Program-made: the position numbers and the translations under genes
In this document: one piece after another, positions 1 to 10,571 of the stretch
Position numbering within the stretch: position 1 is the first letter of the stretch
Layout: every line of letters starts with the position of its first letter
Source: Toxorhynchites rutilus septentrionalis
Taxonomy: Eukaryota > Arthropoda > Insecta > Diptera > Culicidae
Assembly: GCF_029784135.1 (NCBI RefSeq)
Contig: NC_073745.1
Location: 76,627,569 to 76,691,568 of the forward strand
DNA length: 64,000 bases
Direction of reading: 5' to 3'
The notes under the pieces: generated by a model
Seen by the model: only the letters and a program-made list of their open reading frames with translations
What the model was told of the DNA's origin: nothing
The model's database searches: none

Positions 1-679
1 AACGGCACCGAAGCTTTTACACACGAAAGCTAAGCTGCGCAGCATAACACATTGTCACGCTTTGTGCGAGCATGCAGGGAACAGTGTTGTCAAATAAGTT
101 ATTGTTATGGAAAATCGATAATATGTTTGAAAAAATGCTAAAAATTATCATATCAAAAATTACCATCTCCTATATTGTATGATCAATTTAAATTACGAAT
201 AAAGTATTAGTGAAGGGTATCAACAATAGTTGATATTTTTTTTCCAAAAAGTAATAGATATAAAACCAGCTGTAGATATGAATATAATTCAAATATAACG
301 AGAACTATTATGCTTTCTAAGAGATTTAAAAATTGAATTTAATATTATATTATTATTACCAAATCCTAGGTTTCCGTTGTTTTTCTTCCAAAATTTTACA
401 ACTAACCTTATTGTTTTGATCAACCCATTTGAATCATTTGAAGCAACGCTTGAAACTTTCTACAAACAATACCACGATGAGCTTGCTTCTAAGAAACATG
501 AGAGGAATACAAAAAAAATTATCTAAACTTAAAACATCATCAATCTTCGTAACATTTTTCAGTTCCATAGAGCCGGCTGGGTGAAGTAGTTAATACTGAC
601 GTTTGGTATTTCTCATGTAGGCATGGAACAAAAACTATGAAATAGAGGAGTTGATAATAGCATTACATTATACAGAGTG
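1..679. other. AT-rich stretch with no recognisable gene
   Basis: No reading frame with recognisable content is seen here. The sequence is AT-rich with short homopolymer runs, like the intergenic background elsewhere in the window. Confidence 0.5.
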
Positions 680-1300
680 GCAGATAGTTGACCCGGAAGA
701 TTTCAGAAAATGATAGAGAATCATATTTGATGAAAAGACTCCTTCTACGCATATGGTCGAATCTCAATCTCAAGGGTTATAAAATTTGAACTTTTCTTAA
801 ACTGGTTCTGATTCCAGAAGTACGCTACTTAGAGCAAATCTCCTTGTGGATACTGTTGTAAAACATTTGAATTAGCGTAAAGAGTCATATTTTAAAAGTA
901 AAAAATATGAAAGTTAGTATTCTATTCTTTTATATCCCGTTTATTTTTATAGACTCAGTTACATAAGGTTTAGGGATCCACATTCTTGACTATATTTTTG
1001 ATACTGTTATATATTGATATTTTCTATCTATGGAGAGTGAAATATGAAACCGATTACTCGCAGTCGACTCGAATTAGGATAGGGCCAGTTTTCTTCAGGA
1101 AGAGGAAGGGATAAAAGAGATTGAGACAATATTGGTGATTAAAAGAAATTTCCAATTCGTTCCCTTAGAAGTTATTATCAATTTTCTCCCAAAAATGCAT
1201 GATAAATTTATTTTTTCTCATCAACCAAATTGAAACTCTCTAACCACTATACAATTCGTCCTTTGATACCCAATCTATTTTTTTTAAATTTTCGCTGCAA
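680..1300 (+). repeat. Dispersed repeat fragment, related to about 44555-44990
   Basis: This stretch shares a diverged but continuous series of phrases with 44555-44990. Shared items include the segment around CATATTTGATGAAAA followed by CTACGCATATG, the AAGTACGCTAC motif, and the closing segment with TTTGAC/TTTGATAC then a T-rich tract. The second copy lies inside the pogo-like element at 44379-46274, so this is probably a fragment of the same non-autonomous family. No coding sequence is visible. Confidence 0.55.
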
Positions 1301-1307
1301 TATCATG

Positions 1308-1308
1308 T

Positions 1309-1340
<32 letters not shown>
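1308..1340. repeat. TTTA tetranucleotide microsatellite at the 3' end of a non-LTR element
   Basis: About eight perfect TTTA units lie just downstream (in minus-strand sense) of the reverse transcriptase stop. Non-LTR elements of the CR1/L2/Jockey group commonly end in short tandem repeats or A-rich tails, so this probably marks the 3' boundary of the element at 1309-4404. Confidence 0.7.
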
Positions 1341-1402
1341 ATCTGATTCATCTGACATCTGTGGTCTTAATGAATAAATATATAATAATATAGTACAATT
1401 AT

Positions 1403-2746
1403 TTATACAATCGACGAACTAGTTAATCTGTTTTTAAAGCGGCTGGATGTCTCGCCGAAATCAAATAGATCCTCCACCAATGTGAAAGTTCGAATCATCG
1501 ACGACAGCGGTTCGTTGTATCCGAATAAAGTACGATGAAATCTGTTCTGTAGCAAAGATCGCTGTCGGAGAGGTCGTTGAGCAGCACGAAGGTCCAGTAA
1601 TGAAAGTTGTCGAGGAGAATCAACTTCCCCATTGAACAGCTTTGATACGAAAACTGCCTGTTGTATTCTGCGTCTTCTCTCAAGAGTGTCCAGGCTTAAA
1701 AGTCTGCATCGATCCGGGTAAGCAGGAAGATTCAATGGATCGCGCCAAGGTAGATGACGCAAGGCCAACCGGATGAATCTTCGCTGTACACGCTCAATCC
1801 TCAAATTCCAGAAAATCACATTTGGAGTCCAAACAACGGCTGCAGTTTCGAAAATTGGTCGTACTAAAGCGCAATATAAGGACTTCAAGCAGTATGGGTC
1901 AGTGAAATCCTTCGCAATCTTCGAAATAAATCCGAGCTGTCGGTTTGCCTTGGCAATGATTGAGGTGTAATGAGCGTTGAAGTTCAATTTCTGATCCAGC
2001 ACTACTCCGAGGTCAGTAACTTTTTCAACTCTTTCAAGCAAAGCACCGTCGATGCAGTAATCAAACTGTAACGGACTTTTGGAACGATGGAACGTCATGA
2101 CGGAGCACTTCGGTACGCTGATAATCAGTTTGTTTAGATGGCACCAGTCAACAAACACATTCAGCAAATGTTGCAAGTGTTGGCAGTCTTCAGCTGAACG
2201 GATCATGCAGAATATTTTCAAATCATCAGCATAAATTAATTTGCAGTTCAACCCTAATTTCGCAGCAATGTCATTGAAAAATAATATGAACAACAAAGGG
2301 CCTAAGTTGCTTCCTTGAGGGACTCCAGAAGAATTGCAGAAGCACGAGGAAACGCAGCCATGAATTTTAACGCGCAGTTTTCTTTCCGTCAGGTATGATC
2401 TCATCCACGACACGAGTTTTGCAGATGATCCGAGACGTGATAGTTTAGCCAATAGTATGTTGTGGTCGATCCTATCGAAAGCCGCCTTCAGATCGGTATA
2501 GATGACATCGACTTGAGCCTTGCCCTCCATAGCAGTAATGCAGGTGTTGGTGAAGTTCAACAGATTCGTGGTGACCGACCTGCCGGGCATGAAGCCGTGC
2601 TGATCGGTAGAGATGTAACGCTTGGATTGAGTAAGAATAACTTCACTGACGATGATCTCAAATAGCTTGGACGCAGCCGACAAACTTGTTATTCCACGAT
2701 AGTTCCTGACGTTTCGTTTATCACCGTTTTTGAAGACAGGAAACAT
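1403..2746 (-). pseudogene. Reverse transcriptase part of ORF2 (non-LTR)
   Basis: A 447-residue open segment covers most of the RT. Visible blocks are NYRGI near residue 15, the DQHGF block near 48, DLKAAFDRIDH near 85, SSGVPQGSNLGPLLF near 140 and the catalytic YADD near 173. A thumb region and a C-terminal segment with several arginine-rich stretches follow. It would copy element RNA at a nicked chromosomal target. The start is not a true start: it is where the frame resumes after the frameshift from the endonuclease half at 2789-4396. The 447 residues look intact internally, so this is a fairly young but broken copy. Confidence 0.85.
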
Positions 2747-2788
2747 GAAAGACTCCTTCCAAATTTCAGGAAATACTCCATCATTGAG

Positions 2789-4396
2789 TCATCGGGTAAA
2801 GATGACAGAAAGTGGCTCGGCTAGATCAGCAGCGCAGCGGCAGAACAATACCGATGGTATGCCGTCAGGACCCGGCGAAAGCGAACTTTTCAATTTTTTT
2901 GCAGCGGAGATCACCATGGCAGGAGTGACCACGAACGTCGTCAAACTTATGACGTCCATAGGAACACCTAAGGAGGCAAACTTAACTTGAGCTTCACTGG
3001 CTGGTATATGGTCAAACACGGATGTAAAGAACTTGGCAAAAAGCTCACAGCATTCAGTATGAGTATTCGCTTCGACGTCGTTATAGAGCACGTTGCTTGG
3101 GAGGGTTGAGTTTTTCCTCTTACTGTTGACGAATTTCCAAAAGTTTCTCGGATTTTGTCGCAGATTGGTTTGCATTCTCAAGACGTGGGCCTTGTACAAA
3201 GTTGAATTCAGCTTACGATACGCATTACTTGCATGTTGAAACCTGAGTTTGCTGTCAGACGATTGTAGAACACGATGTTTTCGCTGACAGGCGTTTTTTT
3301 CGCGTTTCAGCTGTCGAAGTAAAGCCGTACTCCAAGAAGGCGAAACTGGACGCCTTCTGTGGGGTACATTCTCCCGCAACCAACGTTGAATGGTGAAACA
3401 GAAATCGGAGGCCATTTCATTAACATTTTGACAGGCATTCAGGTATGTCCAGTTAAGAGTGGGGAGGTGATAACCAAGTGCACCGTAGTCGATTTTTCCA
3501 AAATCGTGGGTGTATTCATCGGCAACAGGATACCCGTCACTGTACTGGCACGTACGAGGTACTGGTAGAGATATTTCCAATGGTGGATGATGCGTATCCA
3601 CGGGTAACAGTGCAACCACAGCTGTATTGACGATTACATTACAGCCATTTGAGCAAAAAACAAGATCAAGAGTTCGATCCAGTTGATTGCGGTGCCAATT
3701 GACTTGACTTAAATTCAAAAAGTCCATTCCATCGATCAGAGCAGCACTCGACGCAGATACCGTCGAAGCTCCTGCTGGTAAAACTTCGCCGCCAGCACTC
3801 TGCAACCACTGTAGGCGAGGTTGGTTGTAATCACCACAAAGCAGCACCTGATCTACACATGTAGCATTGTCACAAAGATCACGAACAGAGGCCACATGTT
3901 CATCTATCAACTCCACGTCGCGACTACGATCAGGTGGGATGTACACAGCACCGATTGCTAATCGTTTACTTCCGATGACAATGACGGCAAACACCTGTTC
4001 CAATCTTTCCCCGTGAGGCGTGTGGATTTGCGTACAAGAATAGCGATGGTGAACCGCTATTAATACGCCACCGAAGCTCGTTTTATTGCTATTTATACAA
4101 CTACGGTCGCAACGAAGAACGTTAAATGTCGATCCAAAGATTTGCAGAGAATCGATACAATCGTTTAATCCAGTCTCTGTTAATATGATGACGTCGTAGT
4201 TACAGTCCGTAACCGCCAAAAGCAAATCGTCGATTTTAGTCCTAACACCTCGGACATTTTGGTAGTACAGCCAAACACAATCGACAGGGGCAGCAACGGG
4301 TTGTGGTGGCAACCATACATTGGTTGCATCGCTAGAACCAGTGGACGGATGAGAATCTGAAGAACTAAAAACACTGTCGTACTTGCCGAGAAACAC
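2789..4396 (-). pseudogene. Apurinic-like endonuclease and RT-linker part of ORF2
   Basis: A 535-residue open segment. The N-terminal half is an exonuclease-endonuclease-phosphatase fold domain: YYQNVRG near residue 45, LTETGLND near 75, GGVLIAVHHRY near 110, YIPPDRS near 152, CGDYNQPRLQW near 187, LDRTLDLVF near 240 and a THHPPLE in place of the usual SDH-P motif near 270. The second half is the linker with FWKFVNSKRK near 415 and the SPGPDGIPS block near 510 that leads into the RT. The enzyme would nick target DNA to prime reverse transcription. The frame closes just before the RT continues in another frame. Confidence 0.85.
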
Positions 4397-4404
4397 TTAA
4401 ACAC

Positions 4405-5742
4405 TTCCTGATGAGCCTTTATTCATTTTAATTTAATTTTTCATTTTATCCATTCATATATACTTGCAGGATAAGGGCTTCTTGTTTTCAAATTTCAGAT
4501 CTTAAATTCTCGGCCGAATTTATAATTTCTTCCTTCTAACCAATCTCTACACTCTCGATTGAATCTTCAGCGTGGATGAAAGATTTTAATTTCAACTGGA
4601 AGCTGGTTGCACAGAATAATTGCTTACACAAAGAAAGAGTCCCTGAGATCAGAAGTGTTTACGTGAGGCAAAACATAGCTTCTGATTCGCGTGCCTCTAA
4701 AAGACGTCTTCTTATAATCACGTGTAACGTTGCTGCCTTGGGGCTTAAGAACAATTAAGCAATTTCACGCCAAATCAGCCAAAAACAGCCGAGTTTGAAG
4801 CTACCCTTTTCATTTTTTTAAACCCTGTACATAAGATGGCAGCTTCCCAGAAACACAATTTTCGTTATCAGATGACTTACTCCAACTACGACTGACTTTT
4901 ATTTAAAAGAGGGTATCCAGAATGACTAACCTTTATTTGTTAAAAATCGTAACTCGAAATCTATTAAATACCTAGATTTCGAGTTACGATTTTTATAAAT
5001 AAAGGTCAGTCATTCTGGATACATTCTGGATTAAAAAATAATTATTTCTATTCAGCAATTCCAAATGAAATCGGCAAATGACAAAACATGAGTATTTTTG
5101 ATTCGAATGAAAGTTTGTAGTTCGTTTGGGTTGGAGAAAATATGAGTTTTCCACAGCAATTGGGATTTTTTTTTGCTCAACTGTAACTTTCGAAAAGGGC
5201 GTATCGATTTCAATAACAGAAATCTTTGATAATTTATCTCTCAAAAACTATGAGTCGTACCAGAATAGTGTTTTAGAAAGAGTTATAGAGTATTGATGTT
5301 AAACCGAGAAAAAAATATACACAGAGAAAAAAATTAGTACTCTTTTTTTATTTACAAAAAAAACTTTAATTTTCAATATCTAAAACATATATATTTTAAT
5401 TTTTTAATGTTGTCATATAAAATAGAGGTCATGTAGAAAATTAAAAAAAAAATAGCTCAATATGGTAAAACTATTTTTGACGAACTTTGTAGAACATCGA
5501 ATTGTTATGAATTTTCGAAACTTCGAATTTTTGTATGCTAATAATCTTTTTTAGCCACAAATTATAAATCCTGATGTGATTTAAAATAAAAAAGCCCATT
5601 ATCAACCTCTTTCCAAATGCAATCATTCTCGAGATATTTAAAAAAACATTTCTAATTTATTGTCTTTTTTAATTTTTTTTTTAAATTTTTATATGTACTT
5701 TCTAAATGCAGCCATTCTTGTCTTTTTATAGTAATAATAAAT
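4405..5742. other. AT-rich spacer, no gene recognised
   Basis: Apart from the large hairpin at 4913-5022 I see no coding or repeat signature. The stretch 5280-5700 is very AT-rich with long A and T runs. Confidence 0.5.
4913..5022. repeat. Large near-perfect inverted repeat (about 50-bp arms, 9-nt loop)
   Basis: The left arm 4913-4963 starts GTATCCAGAATGACT and ends GAAATCTA. The right arm 4973-5022 is its reverse complement with only a few differences, and the loop is TTAAATACC. Such a structure could extrude as a cruciform or be the collapsed pair of ends of a short foldback element. Confidence 0.85.
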
Positions 5743-5979
5743 TTAACCCATTAGTGCCCAGCGTATGAAATTTAATACGCAAAAATGCCCATTTTTGAAA
5801 AAGACGGGTGGGTAATGTCGGGGACATAACCGGAGTGACGTAGGACTATACAAAGGGGACAGCTTTTGTTAAATATATATTTTAAATATTTTATTTTATT
5901 TTCTTCTCCTACGTGAATACCTACCTATCTACCTGAAAAATTGATTAGTTTACCGTTTACTCTTTATGAATATGTTGAT

Positions 5980-5995
5980 GGTTCTGAAAAGAACC
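5980..5995 (-). promoter_or_regulatory. Histone mRNA 3' stem-loop, unit B, perfect
   Basis: On the minus strand this reads GGTTCTTTTCAGAACC: a perfect 6-bp stem with a 4-nt loop, matching the metazoan replication-dependent histone stem-loop. It lies downstream of the H2A-derived unit B in the same orientation. In functional genes this element binds SLBP and directs U7-dependent 3' end cleavage. Confidence 0.85.
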
Positions 5996-6221
5996 GTTGG
6001 TGTTGTGTTTTTGTTATCACTCGATATTCCCATCTTGTTCGGTTAAACCTTCCTGTTTAGCTATTGCGTTTGCCACTCGCCACAGCTTTCACAGTTGGAA
6101 AATTTCTTCCCATCCAGCTTGTGACATGTTCAGTAAATTACATTTAATGCGACGTGCCGGAGAAACACTATGCCACTCGCTGAAACTAATTGTTGCCTTG
6201 ATGAACGCCGAACCGAAGCTG

Positions 6222-6465
6222 CTCTGTTCTTGATGCGGGTTTTCTGATCGTCGTGAGCAGCTTTGCAAGCCAACTCGAGCACTTCGACGGCCGAAACTCT
6301 ATAATCGCTGTTAGGTATACTGGTGCTCCGGCACCAATCCGTTCGGCCTTGTTACCCTTGCGGAGCAATCAGTAAATGCGACCAACAGGGATCTGGAGAC
6401 CTGCACGGTTCGAGTGAGACTTTGCCTTTCCCTTAACTTGTCCTCCTTTGTTACGTCCACGATGC
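6222..6465 (-). pseudogene. H2A: Histone H2A pseudogene (unit B, copy 1)
   Basis: The minus strand encodes a recognisable H2A N-terminal half. It runs from an RGRNKGG-like basic tail through [14 protein letters not shown], a PVGRI-like segment, [19 protein letters not shown] (6368 downward) and decayed remains of the EVLELAGKAAHD helix and the KTRI segment. In-frame stops and frame changes break it, and no C-terminal docking domain is clear. Functional H2A is about 124 residues, intronless, and pairs with H2B in the nucleosome. An upstream TATA-like box at 6534-6541 and a downstream stem-loop at 5980-5995 give it the layout of a complete replication-dependent histone gene unit. It cannot encode a working histone. 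Confidence 0.8.
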
Positions 6466-6533
6466 CGATGCCGTACAACCACACGGGTTTACGGTTTGAA
6501 AGAAAATAACATATTTTTTTGGGGACCGCGTGT

Positions 6534-6541
6534 TTTATACT
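6534..6541 (-). promoter_or_regulatory. TATA-like box of histone unit B
   Basis: On the minus strand the sequence reads GAGTATAAAACACGC. It sits upstream of the H2A-like coding remnant by about the distance expected for a TATA box plus a short 5' leader. The same box is conserved at 50201-50210 and about 60072-60080 in other copies. Confidence 0.6.
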
Positions 6542-6699
6542 CTAGCGGTACACACTCACAGGATAGAGACAAATCGGCAGATTCAGCCAAAGGGGCGAGT
6601 CCAACGAGACGAATGAATGAGCGTTAAAAGGGAGCGATGGCAAAAAAATACATTCATTACGATTTGTTCGCTCGTTGGATTCACATGCAGGCGAAAAAG

Positions 6700-6715
6700 G
6701 GTCCTTTTCAGGATC
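6700..6715 (+). promoter_or_regulatory. Second histone-type stem-loop, opposite strand
   Basis: The plus strand reads GGTCCTTTTCAGGATC, which folds into a 6-bp stem (one G-U pair) with the TTTC loop typical of histone stem-loops. It points opposite to units A and B. No histone coding sequence is recognisable immediately upstream on the plus strand. Equivalent sites are at 50027-50042 (minus) and 60240-60255 (plus). Confidence 0.6.
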
Positions 6716-7256
6716 ACAACATTATCTTCAATCTAAAGAGTTTATTGTTTTGTTATCACTCGATATCCCCATCTTGTTCGGCTAAACCTTTCTGTTTAGC
6801 GATTGCATTTGCCACTCGCCACAGCTTTCACAGTTGGAAATTTTCTTCCCATCCAGCTTGTGACATATTTTACAGTAAATTACATTCAATGGCACGTCGC
6901 ATTACCACCACTCAGTATCGGATTGGAGGTAATTTTAACCTGTAATTGAACATTTGCGATGACAGTGGTACAGTGTCGACTTTCAATGTGGGGTCATAAT
7001 TTGGACCCCGAACTCTATGTTTACAAAAATGTCCAACTAAATATGTCGAATTACAGGTCCGTCCAATTAGCTAAATGTCGAGATAAGTGTAAATTACTGT
7101 ACTTTCAATCTAGAAGCATTTCTGCCAAATTCACATACTCATCATATCCTGGCAAACAAATTATGAAAAAATCAATTTGTGTTTTATTATTAATTTGGAT
7201 ATTGTTTTAGAAAGCATTGAACTGTATTTCCTAAACTCTTTTTTGGAAGGTTTAAT

Positions 7257-7272
7257 GGCCCTGAAAAGTGCC
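7257..7272 (-). promoter_or_regulatory. Histone mRNA 3' stem-loop, unit A (one mismatch)
   Basis: The minus strand reads GGCACTTTTCAGGGCC, a histone stem-loop with a single stem mismatch, located about 450 bp downstream of the unit A start codon. Confidence 0.75.
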
Positions 7273-7499
7273 TTGTTTTATGGAATGGTTCCAATTTAGA
7301 AAACTTTGTACTCGTGGTTTTAAAAAAAAACCATTTCGAACGCCCTCGATGCCGCCTTGTTCTGGATTTGCCACCAAAGCAGTTTGAATAAAGAACAAAC
7401 TTTTTTCTTCTGCTACCTGATGCCGTTTTGCGATTGCGTTTGCCACTCGCCACTCGCTGCAACTACCTGTTGTCTTGATGTCCACCGAACCGAATGTGT

Positions 7500-7716
7500 T
7501 CTGTTCCGAATGCAGGTTTTCTTATCGTCGCGAGCAGCTTTGCCAGCTAACTCGATCACTTCGGCGGCCGAAGCTATATAACGCCGGCCAGGTGGACTGG
7601 TGCACTGGTACTAACGCGCTCGGCCTAGCTACCCTTGCGGGGAACTCCAGATCAACACGGTTCGAGCGGGATTTTGCCTTTCCCTTCACTTTTCCTCCTT
7701 TAACATGTCCGGACAT
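7500..7716 (-). pseudogene. H2A: Histone H2A pseudogene (unit A, copy 1)
   Basis: The start codon is at 7716 on the minus strand. The first residues match H2A with a few changes: MSGHVKGGKVKGKAKSRSNR, where H2A has MSGRGKGG. An internal deletion removes the region around the first histone-fold helix. Out-of-frame remains of the [12 protein letters not shown] and EVIELAGKAARD segments follow. A CTTAAAAA box (7810-7817) and an initiator-like TCATTCTCATTC lie upstream, and a stem-loop lies at 7257-7272. The gene layout is kept while the protein is destroyed. Confidence 0.85.
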
Positions 7717-8081
7717 GGCTGCTTGGGTTGGTTTGTTGATGTGTTGTGATGCGAACCGATGTGGTGTACGGTTTGAATGAGAATGATCGTTACGGCAGCG
7801 GAGCGGGGATTTTTAAGCTGACTGGCTGGCTCGAGAATTACGCATGTGTGAGACTGCGACCAATGTTTCGTTCATTTTTTTTCTTTTTCCTTTCCAATCG
7901 TGCTTCATTCTATTTCGCTGCTGTGTTTTACCTCTTAAAGGATTCTAAATTGCTTAAATCTGTAACACAACACTACTAGACGAGTGTAGAAAATTATATC
8001 TAGCAAAAAATCCGAAGAAAATTATGAAACCGCAAAAAAAAAAGTTTACTTTTGAGCGTATGAAATTTCATATGACATGTC

Positions 8082-8306
8082 ATGTTTCATGTGTCAACAA
8101 ATGATATTGACTTTGTCATCGTGCCCCCAAGCGGTGGAGACAGCGGTGTGGATGCTGGAGATAATGACTCGGAGGACGGCCCTTCCGGTTTTGGAAAACA
8201 AATGAATGTCGAGAGCAACATTGAACGAGGCCAATCACAAGAATGCTTCCTGGGGCAGCAGCAAGAAGCGGAGACACTGGGAAAAAATTACCTTAAATTC
8301 GGATGA
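8082..8306 (+). pseudogene. Possible N-terminal fragment of a piggyBac transposase
   Basis: A 74-residue open segment begins with a DIDFVIVPPSGGDSG motif and continues with an acidic run (DAGDNDSEDGPSGFG). Acidic, proline-containing N-termini of this kind are usual in piggyBac transposases. The segment lies inside the TTAA-flanked element, close to its right end. The DDBD catalytic core is absent. If this reading is right, the element is a deletion derivative of an autonomous piggyBac. The protein assignment rests on composition and context only. Confidence 0.4.
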
Positions 8307-8587
8307 GTGACATAAATCCAGCAAGGTTCATGCAGATCAAGCCTATACACTTTAACGGAGTTGAATATTATGAAATAAAACCGTTTTGTTCGATATTCAA
8401 ATGATTTCCATTTTTTATACTGTAATGGCTCAGCGTATGAAATTTCATACGTCAGATATCTCAACTTCCAAAGAACTCCAAACCAAAATATTGCGTTTCC
8501 CCCCGGTTTCGGGACAAACCTAGATAGACTAGAAAGTTTCATGCTATTTGGATCAAGTTCTTGTACACCTGGGCAGTAATGGGTTAA

Positions 8588-8945
8588 GGAGTACATTGAT
8601 CGGATCCAGACTGGCCTTAGAGAAAATCCATCATCTTTTTGGTCGTTTGTGAACTCGCGCATAAAAATCACCTGGTATTCCGCTTGACGTAACATATGGC
8701 AGCCAAAACTCCATCACCAGTGCGAATCTTTTTGCTGAATTCTTCCACAGCGTTTTCGAGCATTCTGAGATTCCTCCGTCGCATGTTGGTCAATTGTCAA
8801 GCTATAATATTCGCATGCAGCAGCCTCACTTCAGTCGCGCCGATATTTTTGAAGTTCTTCGTTCGGTTGATGCATCGAAATGTCCAGGTCCGGACTATAT
8901 TCCACCATCCTTCGTCAAGAACTGTGCAGCATCGATAGGACAACC
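8588..8945 (+). pseudogene. Non-LTR ORF2 linker fragment (CR1/Jockey-like)
   Basis: Immediately after the piggyBac TTAA, the plus strand encodes EYIDRIQTGLRENPSSFWSF and VNSRIK. This is the linker motif between endonuclease and RT. A segment ending SVDASKCPGPDYIPPS (about 8868-8915), the conserved block just before the RT, follows after a frame change. The fragment stops near 8945, where unrelated sequence begins. No catalytic block remains. Confidence 0.7.
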
Positions 8946-9098
8946 ATGGTGGGTTGGAGGTTCATCGAATGCTTTCGGGTCTTTACCGGAACCAAATCAT
9001 GGATTATTTCGTAAATGTTTTCATAAAACACGAATAAGGCTTCGTCCACGGAAGGAAGGTTTAGTAACAGTAGTAACCGTAATGCTTCTTATCTATCA

Positions 9099-9350
9099 AT
9101 GGCACAAGCGATGAGAAAAAGACGCTTCGATAGTTGCATAGTCAAATGGATCCAGGGCATGCTCACACATAGACGAATCACCTCGGAGCTGGGCGGATCG
9201 TCATATGTGATTTCAACGAAAGGTTGCCCACAAAGAGAGGTTTTATCACCCCTCCTTTGGTCACTTGTAGTTGACTACCTTCTGATAAGTTTAGAGGTAA
9301 AAGGATTCGAAGTTGTGGGCTTTGCCGATGATCTAGTCATAATGGTATGA
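9099..9350 (+). pseudogene. RT core fragment of the RNase H-bearing non-LTR element
   Basis: An 83-residue open segment contains the block TKGCPQREVLSPLLW, where the usual sequence is GCPQGGVLSPLLW, and ends with GFADDLVIMV. The glycine-to-arginine/glutamate change next to the PQG motif and a stop right after the FADD box suggest loss of function. Continuation of the thumb is in another frame from about 9410. Confidence 0.7.
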
Positions 9351-9796
9351 GCCAAGTTTGACGACGTGTTATCGAGCAGAATGCAGATGGCCTTAAATTT
9401 TACACAATCTTGGTGTATCACAGAAGGTCTGAGTATAAATCCCTCAAAAACAACAATTATTCCGTGAAATATCTAGGTGTAATCTTAGATGCTAAGTTAA
9501 ACTGGAACGCGCACTTAGATTCAAGAATCAGCAAGGCCAACTCAGCTCTATGGCATAGGTTATCCTATGCAATTGTGCGGCCTAGGATAACCTATGCCTC
9601 ACTTGTATGGTGGCCAAAGACTAAGGAGACTGTAGCTACAAAATAGTTAAACAAATTCCAACGACTAGCATGCGTTGCAATTACTGGAGCAATGCGAAGT
9701 ACACCCTCAAAGGCATTGGAGGCTATCCTTCACCTGGTACCTTTGAACCAATATGTTCAGCTAGAGGCTAAAAAAAAGCGCTCTAAAGCTTAAAAG

Positions 9797-10571
9797 ATGG
9801 AAAAAAATACTAGACGGGACAAAACTGGTCACTTGAGCATCCTGAATCTTTTACCCATTGGACCAGCCTCAGAGATGAAAAATGATTGGATGGAACCTAG
9901 GACCAATTATAACATTCCATACAGAGTGACCAACGTTCGTAATGGTTCAATCATGTTCTACACTGATGGGTCGAAAATAGGAATCCGAACAGGTGCCGGA
10001 GTATATGGTCCCAGAACAAAAATCTCTGTGGCTATGGGAAACTGGCCAACAGTTTTTCAGGCAGAAATAGCTGCAATAATAGAATGTCTAAATGTCTGCC
10101 TCAAAAGAAAGTACATATAGACATGCTAACATCTGCATATTCTCTAACAGTCAAGTGGCACTTGAAGCTCTAAATGCCTTCAAGTGCTCTTCAAAAATTG
10201 TCTGGGAATGCATTTCCCTTTTACGGCAATTAAGTCAGATAAGTTCGGTACAATTGTACTGGATTCCTGGCCATTGCGGTATAGAGGGCAACGAGCGAGC
10301 AGATGAACTTGCCAGGAACGGCTCAAACTCACCATTCACTGGTCCAGAACCATTCTGTGGACTCTCCGACTGTGTGTTGAAAAGCCAGCTGAAAAAATGG
10401 GAAGACCGGGAAGTGACAGCCAATTGGATGACTGCAAAACTTAAACAGGCGAAAAAATTTATTACGCCGAGTATTAAAATTACTCAACAGCTGCTAAGCC
10501 TTAATAAAAAAGACTTAAGCACATTCACTGGTCTTGTAACAGGACACTGCCCGAGTAAATACCATCTTTAG
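9797..10571 (+). pseudogene. RNase H domain remnant of the non-LTR element
   Basis: Two overlapping open frames encode an RNase H fold: YTDGSK (first catalytic Asp) near 9960, QAEIAAI (Glu) near 10058, then FSNSQVAL near 10140 and WIPGHCGIEGNERADELA near 10260-10315. The third acidic position, normally SDSQ, reads SNSQ, so a catalytic Asp is replaced by Asn. A frameshift at about 10100 separates the halves. RNase H would remove the RNA strand during element copying; this copy should be dead. Confidence 0.75.

Larger units (their letters stand above)
1309..4404 (-). mobile_element. CR1/Jockey-like non-LTR retrotransposon, 5'-truncated
   Basis: On the minus strand an apurinic-like endonuclease domain (about 4396-3500) is followed by a linker and a reverse transcriptase (about 2880-1403), then a TTTA tail. 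No ORF1 is seen upstream, so the element is 5'-truncated. The endonuclease and RT parts are in different frames and meet at about 2746-2789. One frameshift therefore breaks what should be a single ORF2. The domain order EN then RT with no RNase H fits the CR1/Jockey group; the exact clade is not settled. Confidence 0.85.
5803..7924 (-). mobile_element. Family-1 histone-bearing repeat, copy 1 (truncated)
   Basis: The copy starts with the family end GACGGGTGGGTAATGTC (5803) and the subterminal TGACGTAGGACTA at about 5836. It reads through H2A-derived unit B and H2A-derived unit A on the minus strand. It then stops abruptly near 7924, where the other copies continue for roughly 350 bp to the hairpin end. 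The truncated part therefore lacks the GACGTAGTCCTACGTC terminus. It is nested in the piggyBac-like element. No transposase is visible. Confidence 0.8.
5743..8587. mobile_element. piggyBac-like non-autonomous element flanked by TTAA
   Basis: TTAA at 5743-5746 is followed by CCCATTAGTGCCCA (5747-5760). At the other side TGGGCAGTAATGGG (8570-8583) is followed by TTAA (8584-8587). The two ends are inverted repeats with 13 of 14 matches. TTAA target duplication is the hallmark of piggyBac. The left end is followed at once by a palindrome GCGTATGAAATTTAATACGC (5761-5780). Matching palindromes lie at 8056-8074 and 8433-8451 near the right end. A histone-bearing repeat (5803-7924) is nested inside it, so its own sequence is short. 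Confidence 0.75.

Noticed and set aside
2462..2665. Plus-strand frames over the non-LTR element at 1309-4404
   Set aside because: They are antisense shadows of the RT and endonuclease frames.
6637..6945. 102-codon frame on the plus strand, also open at 60177-60485
   Set aside because: It overlaps the unit B promoter and runs through the stem-loop and repeat parts of the family-1 element in antisense. Conservation follows from the repeat being young; no recognisable domain.
5803..7924. Functional histone cluster
   Set aside because: Every H2A and H3 frame seen has stops, deletions or frameshifts, and no H2B, H4 or H1 was found; the units are cargo or relics.
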